From contig CM042998.1 in the NCBI GenBank assembly GCA_023678885.1, positions 3,847,820-3,911,819 of the forward strand: a DNA stretch of 64,000 nucleotides. Reading direction: 5' to 3'. Both the position numbers and the translations under genes were made by a program. Source of the stretch: Pogostemon cablin. Taxonomy: Eukaryota > Streptophyta > Magnoliopsida > Lamiales > Lamiaceae. Below the pieces are notes generated by a model. It was given only the letters and a program-made list of their open reading frames with translations. It was not told the origin of the DNA and ran no database searches. Each line of letters opens with the position of its first letter. Within the stretch, counting starts at the first letter, position 1. This document shows positions 32,014-43,531 of this stretch, in pieces.

Positions 32014-33576
32014 AGTTTCATTATCAATATTGTTTTAAACTTTTTAATCATGTACGTACAACACATAGTTTTTATTATCTAAAATATTTTCATGATTCTT
32101 AATTTCATTTTTAACTTCTTTATAATCCCTTTCGTTTTGCAGTCTTCTCATTCAAGTCATTTTAATTCTTCCAATTAATTATTTTCTTATCAATTTCTTC
32201 CTTAGTCATAAGTTGTTTGTTCTCTTTTAAATTATTAAAGTGCCCAATACATTTTATTTAAGAAATATTATTACAAGGGTCCAACTATTCATATTCAAAA
32301 AAATTACTAAATATATCCTAATGATATTTTAAAATATGCCTTATTGATATAACTTAAATACTCTTTGAATAACATAATACAATATTAAAATTCTATTTTC
32401 TTGAATGAGTGTTTTGCGACACTAAAAAAAAGAAACAAAAAAAAAATCAATTTAGGCATGAGTAACATTAAAATTCGTTTTTAAAGCTACTAAGAGATTA
32501 GAAACCATTTACCAGAGACATGAGTCAACATTAACATTGATTTCTTTAATTGTCTAATTGTCGTTTTTAAATTGATTAACCTATAGTTTTGCTACTAAGG
32601 GATTAGGAACTTACATATTAACACTTACAATAAGGGGGAATATTGAAATTAGTTAAATACCTAATAGATTTATAACAAGCTTCTTCCCAATCCCAATACC
32701 AACTCTATGTGACCTGTACAAGCCGTACATAATTACAAACTACCAACAGACAAGCTCCCATTTAACCGTACAAATAATTATAGATACAATTTTAATTATC
32801 TGTATTATTACTTTCTTTTATATCCACAAATATATAGCTACAAGCAACTAAATCATGAACTTACATGCTGCAATAATATTTGGAATGAGAAACAACTTCA
32901 AACTTGTCGGCTATTCTAAATAATCCAACAAACCACTGCTGCAATAATATTTTGGAAACAAACCACTGCTGCAATAACATTTGGAATGAGAAACAATTTC
33001 AAACTTGTCATATATTATAATCAAATCCAACGAAACGAAACGAACCACGCGACAAAGTGTATCAGTTAGAAGTATACAGTATACCTCAATAAGTTATTAT
33101 TATATAAGTAAAATATGTTTATTGATAGTTAAAAATATTGTATGTTTTAAGTGAATTATAACATAACACCTCAAATATATTTTAATTATATTTTTAAATA
33201 TATTTTAACAATTATAGAATTATATTTTTTAACACCTTTTTAAGGATCGAGGGGTGTTACTTCAAACACATGTTCGGCAAACATCAAATGTAATTATCTG
33301 CATTACAAGTAAATAATAACAACCTAAAATATATTTTAATTATATTTGTAAATATATTTTAACCATTAATTAGTATATTTTTTTAACACCCTTTAAAGGG
33401 TCGAGGAGTGTTACTTCTAAAAACTAATATTTGGCAAACATCAAATGGAATTATCTGTACTACAAGTAACTAATAACAACCTAAAATCAATGACAACTTA
33501 CCTACTTCCTCGTAAGGCTTTTTTATTTTCTTTCTATTTTTCTTCATTTGGCATGTCCGTGTAGCTTACTTATAAC
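32014..33576. other. AT-rich spacer with local duplications
   Basis: No gene seen. 32870-33020 contains three tandem partial copies of CTGCTGCAATAATATTTTGGAA and two of GGAATGAGAAACAA(C/T)TTCAAACTTGTC. 33221-33327 is repeated at 33380-33485 (TTAACACC, GGTCGAGG(G/A)GTGTTACTTC, GGCAAACATCAAATG, TAACAACCTAAAAT). These look like simple segmental duplications of old MITE sequence. Confidence 0.5.
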
Positions 33577-34494
33577 CAAGGATTGAAAATATCGATATCG
33601 GTAAAAATATTGGTACTTCAAATTTATTAATATATCGATGGATATATCGAATATCGACATCGATATCGGTAAAAATTTAAAAAATCACGAAAACTAAAAA
33701 AAATAGAAGAAAATTAATTAATTAACTTTTCAATATATTATAGTAACTAATTTTAATATATAAATACACTTTAAAATCTCAATAAAACTCATAACACATG
33801 ATAAGTAAATCAATAATGACATATTTAAATAGTCTTGAGTCATACAATAATTAATATTTATTGTTTTATAGTACATAATAACTAATACCAAAATAATGGT
33901 CAATGAGGCTCAAATGTAAAATATGTCATGCCGTCTAGATCTAAACAATATTGTTACCAACTCATCGAATTAAAAAAATTCTGAACATAGTTCTGAATGT
34001 GTCAATAGCACGTCGTTCTATCTTGTTGAGACATGATTGAATATACTCCATATGGCAATTGAGGGATAACAATTTTAATAAAAAAATGATAATTAATTAA
34101 TTAAACGTAAAACAATCTCACAACGAGATGATTTTTACGCAAGTGTTGTTTTATTTTTTATTTTATTTTTTAAAATTAAACATATTAATAACAAAAAAAA
34201 TGTATTTGGTTAGAAAAAGTAAAACAAAAAATTATTTTAATTTTTTTAAATTAAATTAATTTTTCGATATTTTCGATATATCCTCGATATTTTGTCGATA
34301 TTGTATCGATATTTCCTTGATATATCTAGATATCTGGAAAATTTTGAACTGTGACAATTCGATATCGATATTATTACTGATATTTCTCGATATATCCTCG
34401 ATATCAGAAAAGATATATCTTTTTCCCCCACATCGATATTGGTACTCTAAAAAAATGAATATATCGTGGATATATCGGGATATTTTCGTCCTTG
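33577..34494. mobile_element. non-autonomous hAT-type DNA transposon
   Basis: The 918-bp element begins CAAGGATTGAAAATATC and ends GATATTTTCGTCCTTG. It is flanked by an 8-bp target duplication with one mismatch (CTTATAAC at 33569-33576, TTTATAAC at 34495-34502), the hAT hallmark. The subterminal parts, about 110 bp left and 240 bp right, are crowded with ATCGATAT and GATATATC motifs, in keeping with the repeated subterminal transposase sites of hAT elements. The middle is AT-rich without a transposase frame. Confidence 0.8.
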
Positions 34495-34502
34495 TTTATA
34501 AC

Positions 34503-35633
34503 ATATGTAAATTAAAATATTGACGATTTCTACGCTTTTAATTATTAATAATAATAAGAACATTAACAAATTGTGTGTGTAATCTGAAATTTTATCGCCA
34601 CATATCATTCAATTACTTCAATTGATCTCCTTTTTGTTCAAGGGTTTAAATGTTTCATCATTTTAGTTATAAGTACCGTTAGAGTGATTAAATATTAAAC
34701 GATTCAACTATCTATCAGTTTAAGCTTTTAGATGAGGTGATTGTTTAACATGATATTACAGCCCACGGTTAACAAAGGTTTAGGGTCCGCCTGCATGTGA
34801 GGCCCAAAGAATTCATTTCTTTTTTTTACGCACATGGAATCCGGAGTCTAAATTCAGGCCTCGAATTAATAGAAAAAATAATTCAGGTCCCGGATTGATA
34901 GTTTACCTATTTTTCAGGCCTTAGATTGATAAAAGTCCTTAGGATAGTAGTGTGTTTATTTATCATGTTCACGAACAAAAGTTTCATGAACACATTATCA
35001 AATATGTTCAGGAACAAAAGTTCGCAAACATGTTAACAAACATGTTCGTGAACAAAACGAGTTTTCACTTATGAGTTCGAGCTCGTTTATTTCTTAACAA
35101 ACGGGACTCAATCTTCGTAAAGCTCGGCTGGACTCGTTTACCGCCCTAATCCCAAGAACCCATTGGTAGTACAAGGAAATAAACATAATTAGTCAAATAA
35201 GTATGATAAGAGGAAATAAGTAACAAATAAAGTTATGAGTGAGGCTCTCGTGCTCACAGACACCATGTTTCTTTGCAATTTAAACTCCTAGGGTAAATAG
35301 AATATGAAGGGGGAGAGATGTGTTGTGTGTTTACCATATTATATTTAAACTTATGTATTGCTATGAATTTAAATTGAAAAATCGACGTGGGATAACTCAA
35401 CTTGCAAACAGCAGCCTGCCCACCAAAATCCAGCCCAAAAGTCAGATTGATAATTTTATGAGAATTAACTAACATCAGCTTCATTTTCAAGCGTCTCGCT
35501 GAAATCTCTCTGTTTCTCCCTCTCAAATTTCTTACAAAATTCCTTCTATATTTTCAGTTATTTCCTAATTCAACCGAGTTCAGCTCAATCTTCAATAATC
35601 GGAAAAGGTCTGTGGATGCTGAATTCTATAAAG
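34503..35633. other. spacer and promoter/5' UTR of the deoxyhypusine hydroxylase gene
   Basis: 34940-35150 holds an inverted, repeated GTTC(A/G)(C/G)GAACAAAAGTTC cluster followed by GAGCTCGTTTATTTCTTAACAAACGGGACTC, probably a small foldback element ending near CGTTTACCGCCCT. The last about 100 bp (35540-35633) are likely the first, non-coding exon of the downstream gene. Confidence 0.4.
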
Positions 35634-36013
35634 GTTAGTGCTTGCTTTTTTTTTTTTTTTTTTTCCATTTTTATGGTGAATGTGCGATTATTTAGTGATT
35701 CACTCAATTTATGTATTCGTTTTGGAAACTTGGAATGGTAGCTAGGTGTTATATCAATGAAAAAACGGTGCAGTTCGTTTGCTTGAGGTATTCAACCAGC
35801 AGAGAAAAAAAAACCCAAAAAAATGGATTGTACAATTTCTATACACATCTAAATTTGTTTAGGGTTTTAGAGAAAAAATAACTTAGTTTCAATGCTCAAT
35901 TGAAACCAGCAAATCTATATAATGGAAGCAAAATCTTTCCATTTCAACTATCAAATTCTCTTAAAATTTGACCATTTAGAAATATAATCACATTAACCTA
36001 GCGTTTTTTTCAG
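35634..36013 (+). other. inferred 5' UTR intron of the deoxyhypusine hydroxylase gene
   Basis: Donor AAAG|GTTAGTG, then a T-rich tract, and acceptor GTTTTTTTCAG at 36013, 31 bp before the ATG. Upstream and downstream segments lack coding features. Inferred from splice consensus only. Confidence 0.5.
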
Positions 36014-36044
36014 GAAGCTGGAGGGAAGTGTGCTTGAGTTGGCA

Positions 36045-38244
36045 ATGGATGATTCCGATGTGGAACGTTCGTTCCAAGTATCTCCAGAAACGGAGAGATT
36101 TTTGTGCCAGAGACTGCTGGATCAAAATCAGCCCATCTCAGAGAGATTCAGAGCCCTATTTTCTCTCCGAAACCTCCGTGGTGCTACTCCTCGGAGTGCA
36201 CTTATTCAAGGTATGTTACTTTTATCATCTACTAATGTATCTTATGAGTTCTGTCTAATTTGAATTTGTTGTTTATTTGTTTTTGGGCTGACCTGTGGTT
36301 TTCTTTAGGCCATTGTTCATCTATGCTGTATAATTTGGACTTGTTTTATGTTTCAGTATTATTGTATGAAGTTGGCTTATTAGACTTTATTCTTTCTTCA
36401 ATATGAATTTTGGAGTGCTGAGTGTTTCTCCTGGAAGATGGAAAGTTCTACATGCTTGATTAAAGTGGAAATAGAGTAGATACAACCTTCTTCCTTCTTC
36501 TTCTTTTTTTTTTTAATCTGTATTCCAATCAATCCATCTGAAGGTAGTAATATATTTTAGTGTTTTGTAATTCTTAGTGAAATGAATAATGTGTGAGGTT
36601 AGGATGTGTTTTGATTTATTGATACTTTATGTTCTGAATGAGGTCTTGGTTTCCATGGATGGGTTAAAAAGAAAAGAAAAAGAGCTGCACGCAATTAGCT
36701 GATACTTTTTTTTCTATCTAATATACTCCAGCAACCAGGGATACTTCAAACCTGCTTGCGCACGAGGCAGCATTTGCACTGGGTCAGATGCAAGATGAGG
36801 AGGCTATCCCTGCTCTTTACTCTAAGTTTATGTTTCAGTATACTGTATATGAAGCATTAACTTTTAAAAGAATTTCTTTTGAACTTCTGAATCACCAGGC
36901 TGCGGAAGCTCTTGGTGCAATTGGTTTAGAGCATAGTGTTTCACTTCTTCAGAATAGTTTGGCTTCAGATCCGGCTCAGGAAGTTCGAGAAACCTGTGAA
37001 CTAGCCCTGAGTCGTATTGAGGAGCTGAAGAATATACATGTCTCCAAAGCATCTCCGTTCCTGTCAGTTGACCCTGCTGCGCCTGCTTCTTGTTCTTCTG
37101 TACGAGAACTTAGGTTAACCATTTGAACACAGAATGATAAAATTCTGCTTTCACTTGCTCTCAATTCATGCTTGATCCAATTCTATATCTTTTAGGGATA
37201 TCCTATTAAACGAAGATAAGAGCATGTACGAGCGCTATGCTTCTCTTTTTGCTCTTAGGAACCTTGGGGAAGAGGAAGCTGTTTCTGCTATTATTGAGTC
37301 GCTAGGTGCCAATAGTGCTCTGTTAAGACATGAGGTCTGTTCTCATTATCTAATTCATGTTTATGAGATTATCTTAATTTTGTTCTAAAACATGTAATAA
37401 AACTAATCTATTTTATGTTTGCTAAAAATGTTCTTAGATACTTATTAAAGTTTAACGGAGTTGGGAACAGTTCTTGGTATCAATTGACCTTATAATATAC
37501 AAACGGACTTGTAAAATTATTTACCTTGTATTTAAAGCAAGCTTATGGGGAATAGTATCTAAGAGGGCTTACCAAGAGGCTGTTTTTTGGTTCATCAAAA
37601 TATCAAATACCCTGAAAAGATGTCTAATATACTTCCAACTTTCTGAAATTCATTGAACTTAGGTTGCCTATGTATTGGGACAACTACAGAACAAGAGAGC
37701 TTCAGATGCACTTTCCCAGGTTCTTAGAGATGTAAACCAACATCCTATGGTTAGGCATGAAGCCGCCGAGGCTCTTGGTTCGATTGCAGGTCCAGCTCCT
37801 CTATACCTTAACCTGGCATATAAAACGAAGTTGCATTGATTCATTGCATGTTGGGAAATCTTTTCTACTGTATCTTCGAAATGAAAATAAAGTCTACTCT
37901 GTGATTTTGGGTCCGTAAAACATATCCATAATCATCAATGCATCATATAGCTTGCTGTTTCATCATTACATCCATTTTTCTTGCAGATGATCAATGTGTT
38001 GCTCTGCTCGAGGAGTTTGCCAAAGACCCTGAACCTCTTGTTTCACAGAGCTGTGAAGTTGCTCTGAGCATGCTTGAATTCGAAAGATCAGGAAAATCAT
38101 TCGAGGTAAAGTGATTTTTTATTTTTTATTTAAAAAAGGATCCAGATCTTTCAATTGAGTGTGCATATTATATATGTCTTAATATCCATTCTTCTGCAGT
38201 ACTTTTTCATGCAGACTCCGCAAGTGCAACAAGCTCTGTTCTGA
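36045..38244 (+). CDS. DOHH: deoxyhypusine hydroxylase, missing the second His-Glu motif
   Basis: Six exons (36045-36210, 36732-37113, 37196-37334, 37663-37789, 37987-38105, 38200-38244) give 325 residues. The protein is a HEAT-like repeat dimetal enzyme that hydroxylates deoxyhypusine on eIF5A in the cytosol, completing hypusine. The start fits the family: SERFRALFSLRNLRG follows at residues 32-46. Motifs: LLAHEAAFALGQ (His66-Glu67), LLRHEVAYVLGQ (228-229) and MVRHEAAEALG (261-262) are present. The second motif, normally PIVRHEAAEALG, is not. Residues 85-111 (36818-36898) instead read YSKFMFQ...LLNHQ, which look like translated intron, before normal AAEALGAIG. About 16 residues were lost and 27 gained. 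Activity is doubtful. If 36822-36898 is spliced out instead, the motif is still absent. Confidence 0.93.
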
Positions 38245-38744
38245 GTTGGATTTTTCTTTTTTGGGGTTTTTGTTTTCAAAAATTATACACCCATCTTTCC
38301 GACGAATTGCCTCCTGAACGTCCGGTTAACAGACTGCATATCGAATTTGCCCAAGCTTGGACTGCAGTTGAAGGGAGAGGACACAAACTAGGCAATGCTT
38401 TGGTTAAGCACATAACTTGTTAGTGCATCATTCATCATTATACTTTAAAAAACATATTTCAACTACCCATAACCACATTTTACGACTCACAACCCATTTC
38501 ACATCAACATGGTCTCACAATAGATTTTATCAAACATTATTTGTTGATATCATGTGACTTGATCTCTATATAACTGGTCCATGAAAAATTGATGGGGCAA
38601 GTTTCGAATCTGATAAAGTTTATTAGTTTTGTTATAATTGGATGAGAGATCAAATAGTTTAAGCAATCAATCATATTTATCAGTGCTGTTAGTGTTATAA
38701 TTGGACGAGAGATCAAATTATTAGATCGGTGGTTCAAAACATTA
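38245..38744. other. 3' flank with a partial foldback MITE
   Basis: 38245-38400 is probably the 3' UTR. 38404-38530 carries a right-arm fragment of the CTCTTGTGAGAC family (TACTTTAAAAAACATATTTCAACTA, ACTCACAACCCATTTCAC, GGTCTCACAATAGATTTT). 38600-38740 has two diverged copies of a GTTATAATTGGA(T/C)GAGAGATCAAAT box. Confidence 0.45.
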
Positions 38745-38982
38745 TTCCCTCCGTCCTGTTTCAATGTTTACGTTTGCTTTTTGCACGTTGATTAAGGAGT
38801 ATAATATTTTAATAGATAGTGGGTGGAAAAATATAATATTTAATTCAAAATGGATAGGTGTATTAGTGTTGGATGATATATTAATTGTTTTAGGTGAATT
38901 CCATATTCCAAAAAGGAAAATGTAAATATTGAAATGAGACGCGCAAAATAGAAACGTAAACATTGAAACGGGACGGAGGGAG
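38745..38982. mobile_element. Stowaway-type MITE
   Basis: About 238 bp. The left end TTCCCTCCGTCCTGTTTCAATGTTTACGTTT pairs for more than 30 bp with the right end, read in reverse as ACTCCCTCCGTCCCGTTTCAATGTTTACG. TA flanks both sides (38743-38744 and 38983-38984). This is better preserved than the other Stowaway copies in the window. Confidence 0.85.
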
Positions 38983-39163
38983 TATTAAACAATCAAATTT
39001 AGGGTTATTCTGGAGTGAATATAGTGCACTCGCAGAATTATAGGGTAAAATTGAGGGGTGGTGGGTAGTTAATAAATTTATTTTTAATTATTTTATTTTA
39101 TTGAATGATGAAGATTGAATGAAAATCTAATCTAACGAATGAGGTTATCTAGGTGCATCGGTA

Positions 39164-39347
39164 AACCAGCCGGGCTTAGCCCATTGACCACTGGGCTCTT
39201 CACTTAAGTGAGAGACCCAGGTTCGATTCTTATTGGGAACGAATTTGGAGAGGTGATATAAGGAGACTTGGAGAAGGGGAAGTAAGGAGACTTGGTGTAT
39301 ACTAACTACTAACCGGACTAACAACTAACATTTACCGATAAAAAAAA
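39164..39347 (+). mobile_element. SINE with A-tail and 17-bp target duplication
   Basis: The element starts AACCAGCCGGGCTTAG. It contains a pol III B-box-like GGTTCGATTCT (39220-39230) preceded by GAGAGACCCA, and ends in an A tract (39340-39347). It is flanked by a 17-bp duplication, ATCTAGGTGCATCGGTA (39147-39163) and ATCTAGGTACATCGGTA (39348-39364, one mismatch). Length, tRNA-like promoter, poly(A) end and long duplication define a SINE copied by LINE machinery. The A box is not clear. Confidence 0.8.
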
Positions 39348-39546
39348 ATCTAGGTACATCGGTATAACAGGTGCACCATAGTTAAACTCTCAAATTTATA
39401 GCCCATAATTCAGACACATGCACACCGACTACTATAGTTCATTAAAAATAAAATAAAAAAAAATCCAAATCTAAATGTACATTTAAAATATACTCAAGTA
39501 TATAGATGTAAAACATAGATAAGAATGGGGAAGAAAAAAACGAAGA

Positions 39547-39894
39547 GATACTATCTTATGAGACGAATTATTTGTGAGACGGGTCAAACCATCACTAAAG
39601 TATGTTTATTGTAAAGATAAAATATGTTTATTTGTATAAGACGGATTATTTATGAGACGGGTCAAACCATCACTAAAGTATGTTTATTGTAAAGATAAAA
39701 TATGTTTATTTGTAGTTAAAGATGTTAATAATAAATCATATTATAACACACTAAAATAATACTTTAATGCATAATCCAACATACTTTAGAAATCATATTT
39801 TAACAGCCATTAAACATACTTTATCTATACAATAAGCATACTTTAATGATGGGTCGATCCATCTCACAAATAACCCGTCTCACAAAATATTTTG
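39547..39894. repeat. foldback MITE, CTCTTGTGAGAC family, with internal tandem duplication
   Basis: The left arm has TTATGAGACGAATTATTTGTGAGACGGGTC; the right arm has GGGTCGATCCATCTCACAAATAACCCGTCTCAC. The left arm is duplicated in tandem: 39562-39639 and 39640-39717 are about 95 percent alike (78-bp unit). Confidence 0.7.
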
Positions 39895-40139
39895 TCAAAA
39901 ACAAAAACTTATTGGGCAAAGAAACATTGACCATATTTGCTCATTTTTTGTTTCAACATGTTGGTTGCATGAGTCGCAGCCTATTTGATTTAACATGTTT
40001 ATGTTGCAATTTGTTAATTATAATCATGCAAGGAACACTTGTCAAAAGTTTTACCAACTGTTTAAGTTATTTTAATTAGATTAAAAAAAGTTATGAGAAT
40101 AAGGGTCATTAATTTATTTCTTCCAAAGTAAAGATTAAA

Positions 40140-40400
40140 CAGATAAAAATAAAACTTTTTACAGGGTAATAATTGTAAATTTATTTATTATATACTATAA
40201 AATATATTATTGGTAGTTAAAGCATGATAATAATGAATCATATAATAATATTCTAGAATGATAGTATTTTAATGCATTTTTCATTATATTTTAGAAAAAA
40301 CATATTTTAAATTTTAAAAAACATACTTAATTCATATAACAATTATACTTTCACAATCCGTCTCACATAAATACTATCTAAAAAAGACCTTCTCTTTTAA
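40140..40400. repeat. diverged foldback MITE, CTCTTGTGAGAC family
   Basis: The arms contain TATACTATAAAATATATTATTGGTAGTTAAAG on the left and ATACTTAATTCATATAACAATTATACTTT on the right, ending CCGTCTCACATAAATACTATC. The arms pair poorly, so it is an old copy. Confidence 0.5.
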
Positions 40401-40442
40401 GTAAATATTGATATTTTTAAGATAAGAGAGTATTCCATAACA

Positions 40443-40706
40443 CAAATTCTCTTGTGAGACGCTATTTAGGTGAGACGGTTTGTGAGACGTATTAAAGTAT
40501 GTTTATTATTTAGATAAAGTATGTTTAATAATTGTTAAAGTATGTAAAGTATGTTAGATTATGTATTAAAATATGATTTTAGCATGTTATAATATAATTT
40601 ATTATTGACATACTTTAACTACAAATAAACACATTTTATCTCTACAATAAACATACTTTAATGATGGGTCGATCGGTCTCACACCCGTCTTACAAGAGAG
40701 TCTCTC
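40443..40706. repeat. foldback MITE, CTCTTGTGAGAC family
   Basis: Begins AAATTCTCTTGTGAGACG and ends CCGTCTTACAAGAGAGTCTCTC. The inner arms (AAAGTATGTTTATTATTTAGATAAAGTATG and its complement) pair over most of the about 264 bp. Along with the copy at 10559 it is one of the two clearest. Confidence 0.75.
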
Positions 40707-40778
40707 ATTCCATAAAACAAATTTCATGTGGAACTTTTATGTCTTTTAACTTTTTATTATTATTATTAATTACAGTTA

Positions 40779-40922
40779 TGTCCTTAAAATTCATGTTTTA
40801 CGCAGGCAAAATATTAAACGCAAAAAAGACAATATAAAAAAAGGCAATCTTTGTCCTTAAAATTCATGTTTTACGCAGGCAAACTATTAAACGCAAAAAA
40901 GACAATATAAAAAAAGGCAAAT
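40779..40922. repeat. 73-bp tandem duplication
   Basis: The unit TGTCCTTAAAATTCATG...GACAATATAAAAAAAGGCAA occurs at 40779-40851 and 40852-40922 with a single substitution (CAAAATATT against CAAACTATT). Non-coding, recent. Confidence 0.9.
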
Positions 40923-41129
40923 TCTTGTTCTATACAATAATTTCCTTTTAGAATTTACAAGGATGCGAAACTACAATTAACCCCAACATTTACTGAACAG
41001 TAAAATTTCAAACTGTATCATTATCGTTTGAAAACAACAATACCCGGCCCAATTCTACCATCGTCAAACAGTGGCCCAACCTCTTTCACTTTCGGACAGA
41101 GGACTACCCGACGAAATGTAGTTCTCAGT

Positions 41130-41165
41130 AATTTAATTTAATTTAATTTAATTTAATTTAATTTA
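41130..41165. repeat. (AATTT)n microsatellite
   Basis: Seven uninterrupted pentamers TTTAA/AATTT, followed by TTAATTAATTAA. About 2.4 kb upstream of the PPR coding region, near its probable transcription start. Confidence 0.95.
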
Positions 41166-41531
41166 TTTTTACAGAGAATTAATTAATTAAATAAAAAATT
41201 GGAAATCTGTTTAGAGAGAGAGAGTGAACGAGCACGAAGACGAACGGGAACCTTGAGCACCATTTATAGATTAAAATCTCACGCAGAACACACACTGGCA
41301 TATACATACACCAATTGTATATCTCCATTTGCCTCTGTATTCATATTTGGGAATTGGGGGAAATGCTTTCATGATTTCTACCTACTCTAGGGCAAAATAC
41401 ACTCCCTTTGCTTTGACTTGAGGTACCTTGTGCATCAAAAGCAAAACCCCAGGTGCACACCCTAAATTCTGGGAGCTCACACGTTGTTCAAGCACTAGAT
41501 TGCAATTCATTCCTGCCCAATCACAATTCAG

Positions 41532-43419
41532 GTAATATTTTCCCGCTCCCTTCTCTGGAACCCTAGAATTTTGAGTTTGTTCTAACCCAAGAAGTTGCCC
41601 GCGCATTTTTTTGATTGAATTAGGGGCACAACTATGGGGCAACGAATGCACAATTTTTTTTTTTTTTGCAGCGAGTGCTTCTGTTGTTTATTTGTAACGT
41701 GACATATGAGCTTCCCTCGCTACTATATTTCAGTAGTTCTGTTATTTGCTTGTTGCATGCTTAGTGTGATGACGTATTATTATTCTGGAGATTGTTTCTA
41801 GAAGTTTTGAGTTCCAATATGAGCTTGAGTTTGAGTTGAAAGGTTTGCGACTTTTCATGGTTACATTTGTTAAAGATTGTCCAAAACTTATTGGACATGT
41901 ATCTGTCTTTATGATAGACAATCTCCTTAGCTCAGCAGCCGTGAGTGCATTCTACCCTGGTTTATATTATGGTTTTCGTCGAGGTAGTTCTTCAACTTTT
42001 GCATATGCGCAACATCAAGTCTTAGTCTTGGAAGTTTTGTAATGGAGTTTGCATTAACATCATTTATCTTAAGTAGAATCACTTCTTGCAAACAATTTCT
42101 ACTATGATTTGCCATGTCAATTTGATGTGCACATACTTTAGGGATGTCTTTGGAATTACATTTTTTGTTCCGTGACTGCTGGAATGCTAAAAATTGAAAG
42201 CTCTTTACACTAGGAAAAATGCTTTTTTGAGTTGAGTTGAGTTGTATATGGTCTAATAAAGATGGTAATATGTTCTATTTCAACTACTATTATATAAGAA
42301 AAATAAAATAACTTATCTTTTAATTGCTGCACCCTATATGATTATTTGACATATTGCATTTATAATCCAATATTTATTGTGCTTATAGCCAAAAGATGTT
42401 CATGTCATTTTCTTGTTATTTTGGCATGCTTCTTCTTGTTCTCTTTTTGTTAGATCAGTTGATTGGGGAGCTAAGAGTTTATTATATTAGTTATCCATCA
42501 CGGATTGCTTTGTTGATAGCTTATAATATTATGGTGTTATTGCTCCGTTGTATTGTAAGATTACCATGCATTTGAAAATTATTTCTCCTACTTAAGAATA
42601 ATAAACTCTCACTAGTTGAAAATGACAAACTTGTACTTAATCTTAAAACTCACAACATATCGATATAATTTTTTATCAAGATGGGAGAACCACTAAAATT
42701 AGTGTGAATTTTAAAATCATCTAAAATATGTGTGTATTAAAATCCAAATAAACATACCTGTGTCTTATTACTTAGGATGTGATTGTTTGAAGACTTTCCG
42801 AGACGGAATGAGTATGATAGTAGATGGATGTGTTTGTTTTTACACTCCTATGGATTTTATACACAATTTCTTAGGAAACTCAAACAACAATTCCTTTACA
42901 ATATGAAAGTTATGATTCCGCTCCAAATCCAATCCAATTTCCTTTCACTTTGTTTGTTTTTGGTTTACCGAGTTTTAAAAATTTGTAATACAGTATTATA
43001 TGTTTGTTTTGAGTTTTTGGTAGAGTAAGTTTTAACTTTATGTCAAATCAATGTGTAAGAGATGCGCGTCGATATGTGTAAAAGTGTATTAATTGATGTG
43101 GAAAGGAGGGAGATAGAGAGAATGAGTATTAATTGAGGAGAAAGAATACATGAAAGCCGAAAGGTGCATGTTAGAGGTTAATAGGATTTGTAGGTGTATA
43201 TAGAGGTGATTTTAAAAACTTTGTGTGGCTTTTGAAAACCAAATACTGAATTTAAAAATTGAAAAGAAATGTATTTCTGTTTCTTTCAAAAATACCAAAC
43301 ACCCCCTTAATTTTTCGGGTATTAAAATAGGAGACATAAACATTATTTACCCTTAACCAAACACCTAATTCCTTAACCAAACACCTAAGTTTGAATTCTT
43401 ATTTTTTCCTGCCCTGCAG
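41532..43419 (+). other. inferred 5' UTR intron or promoter region of the PPR gene
   Basis: Donor CACAATTCAG|GTAATATT and acceptor CCTGCCCTGCAG at 43419 have good consensus and would join a leader exon (about 41200-41531) to one starting 113 bp before the PPR ATG. No conserved coding frame is visible in between. The sequence from 42780 to 43310 looks like an old repeat. The splice is inferred. Confidence 0.4.
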
Positions 43420-43531
43420 CCATACATGCCCTTATTTCTTATAAACAAATGTAAAAAGTTTTGCTCTGTTATTTTTCTCTGTCCAGTCTTTGGCCTGGTG
43501 ATGCGTTTACATTTTTACGGAGTGAAGGAGG

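Noticed and set aside
32200..32700. Further coding exons in the spacer after element A
   Set aside because: Only short AT-rich frames with no splice-consistent continuation or domain.
36732..37113. Missing DOHH motif explained by a separate small exon
   Set aside because: The whole interval between residue 84 and the AAEALG segment is only 81 bp, and no frame of it encodes the PIVRHE-like segment, so a hidden exon is not present here.
39164..39347. tRNA gene suggested by the GGTTCGATTCT box
   Set aside because: No cloverleaf could be drawn around the box, and the A tract plus 17-bp flanking duplication point to a SINE.
41382..41651. 89-codon minus-strand open frame upstream of the PPR gene
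   Set aside because: No recognisable domain, and it lies over the likely PPR leader exon and donor site on the other strand.
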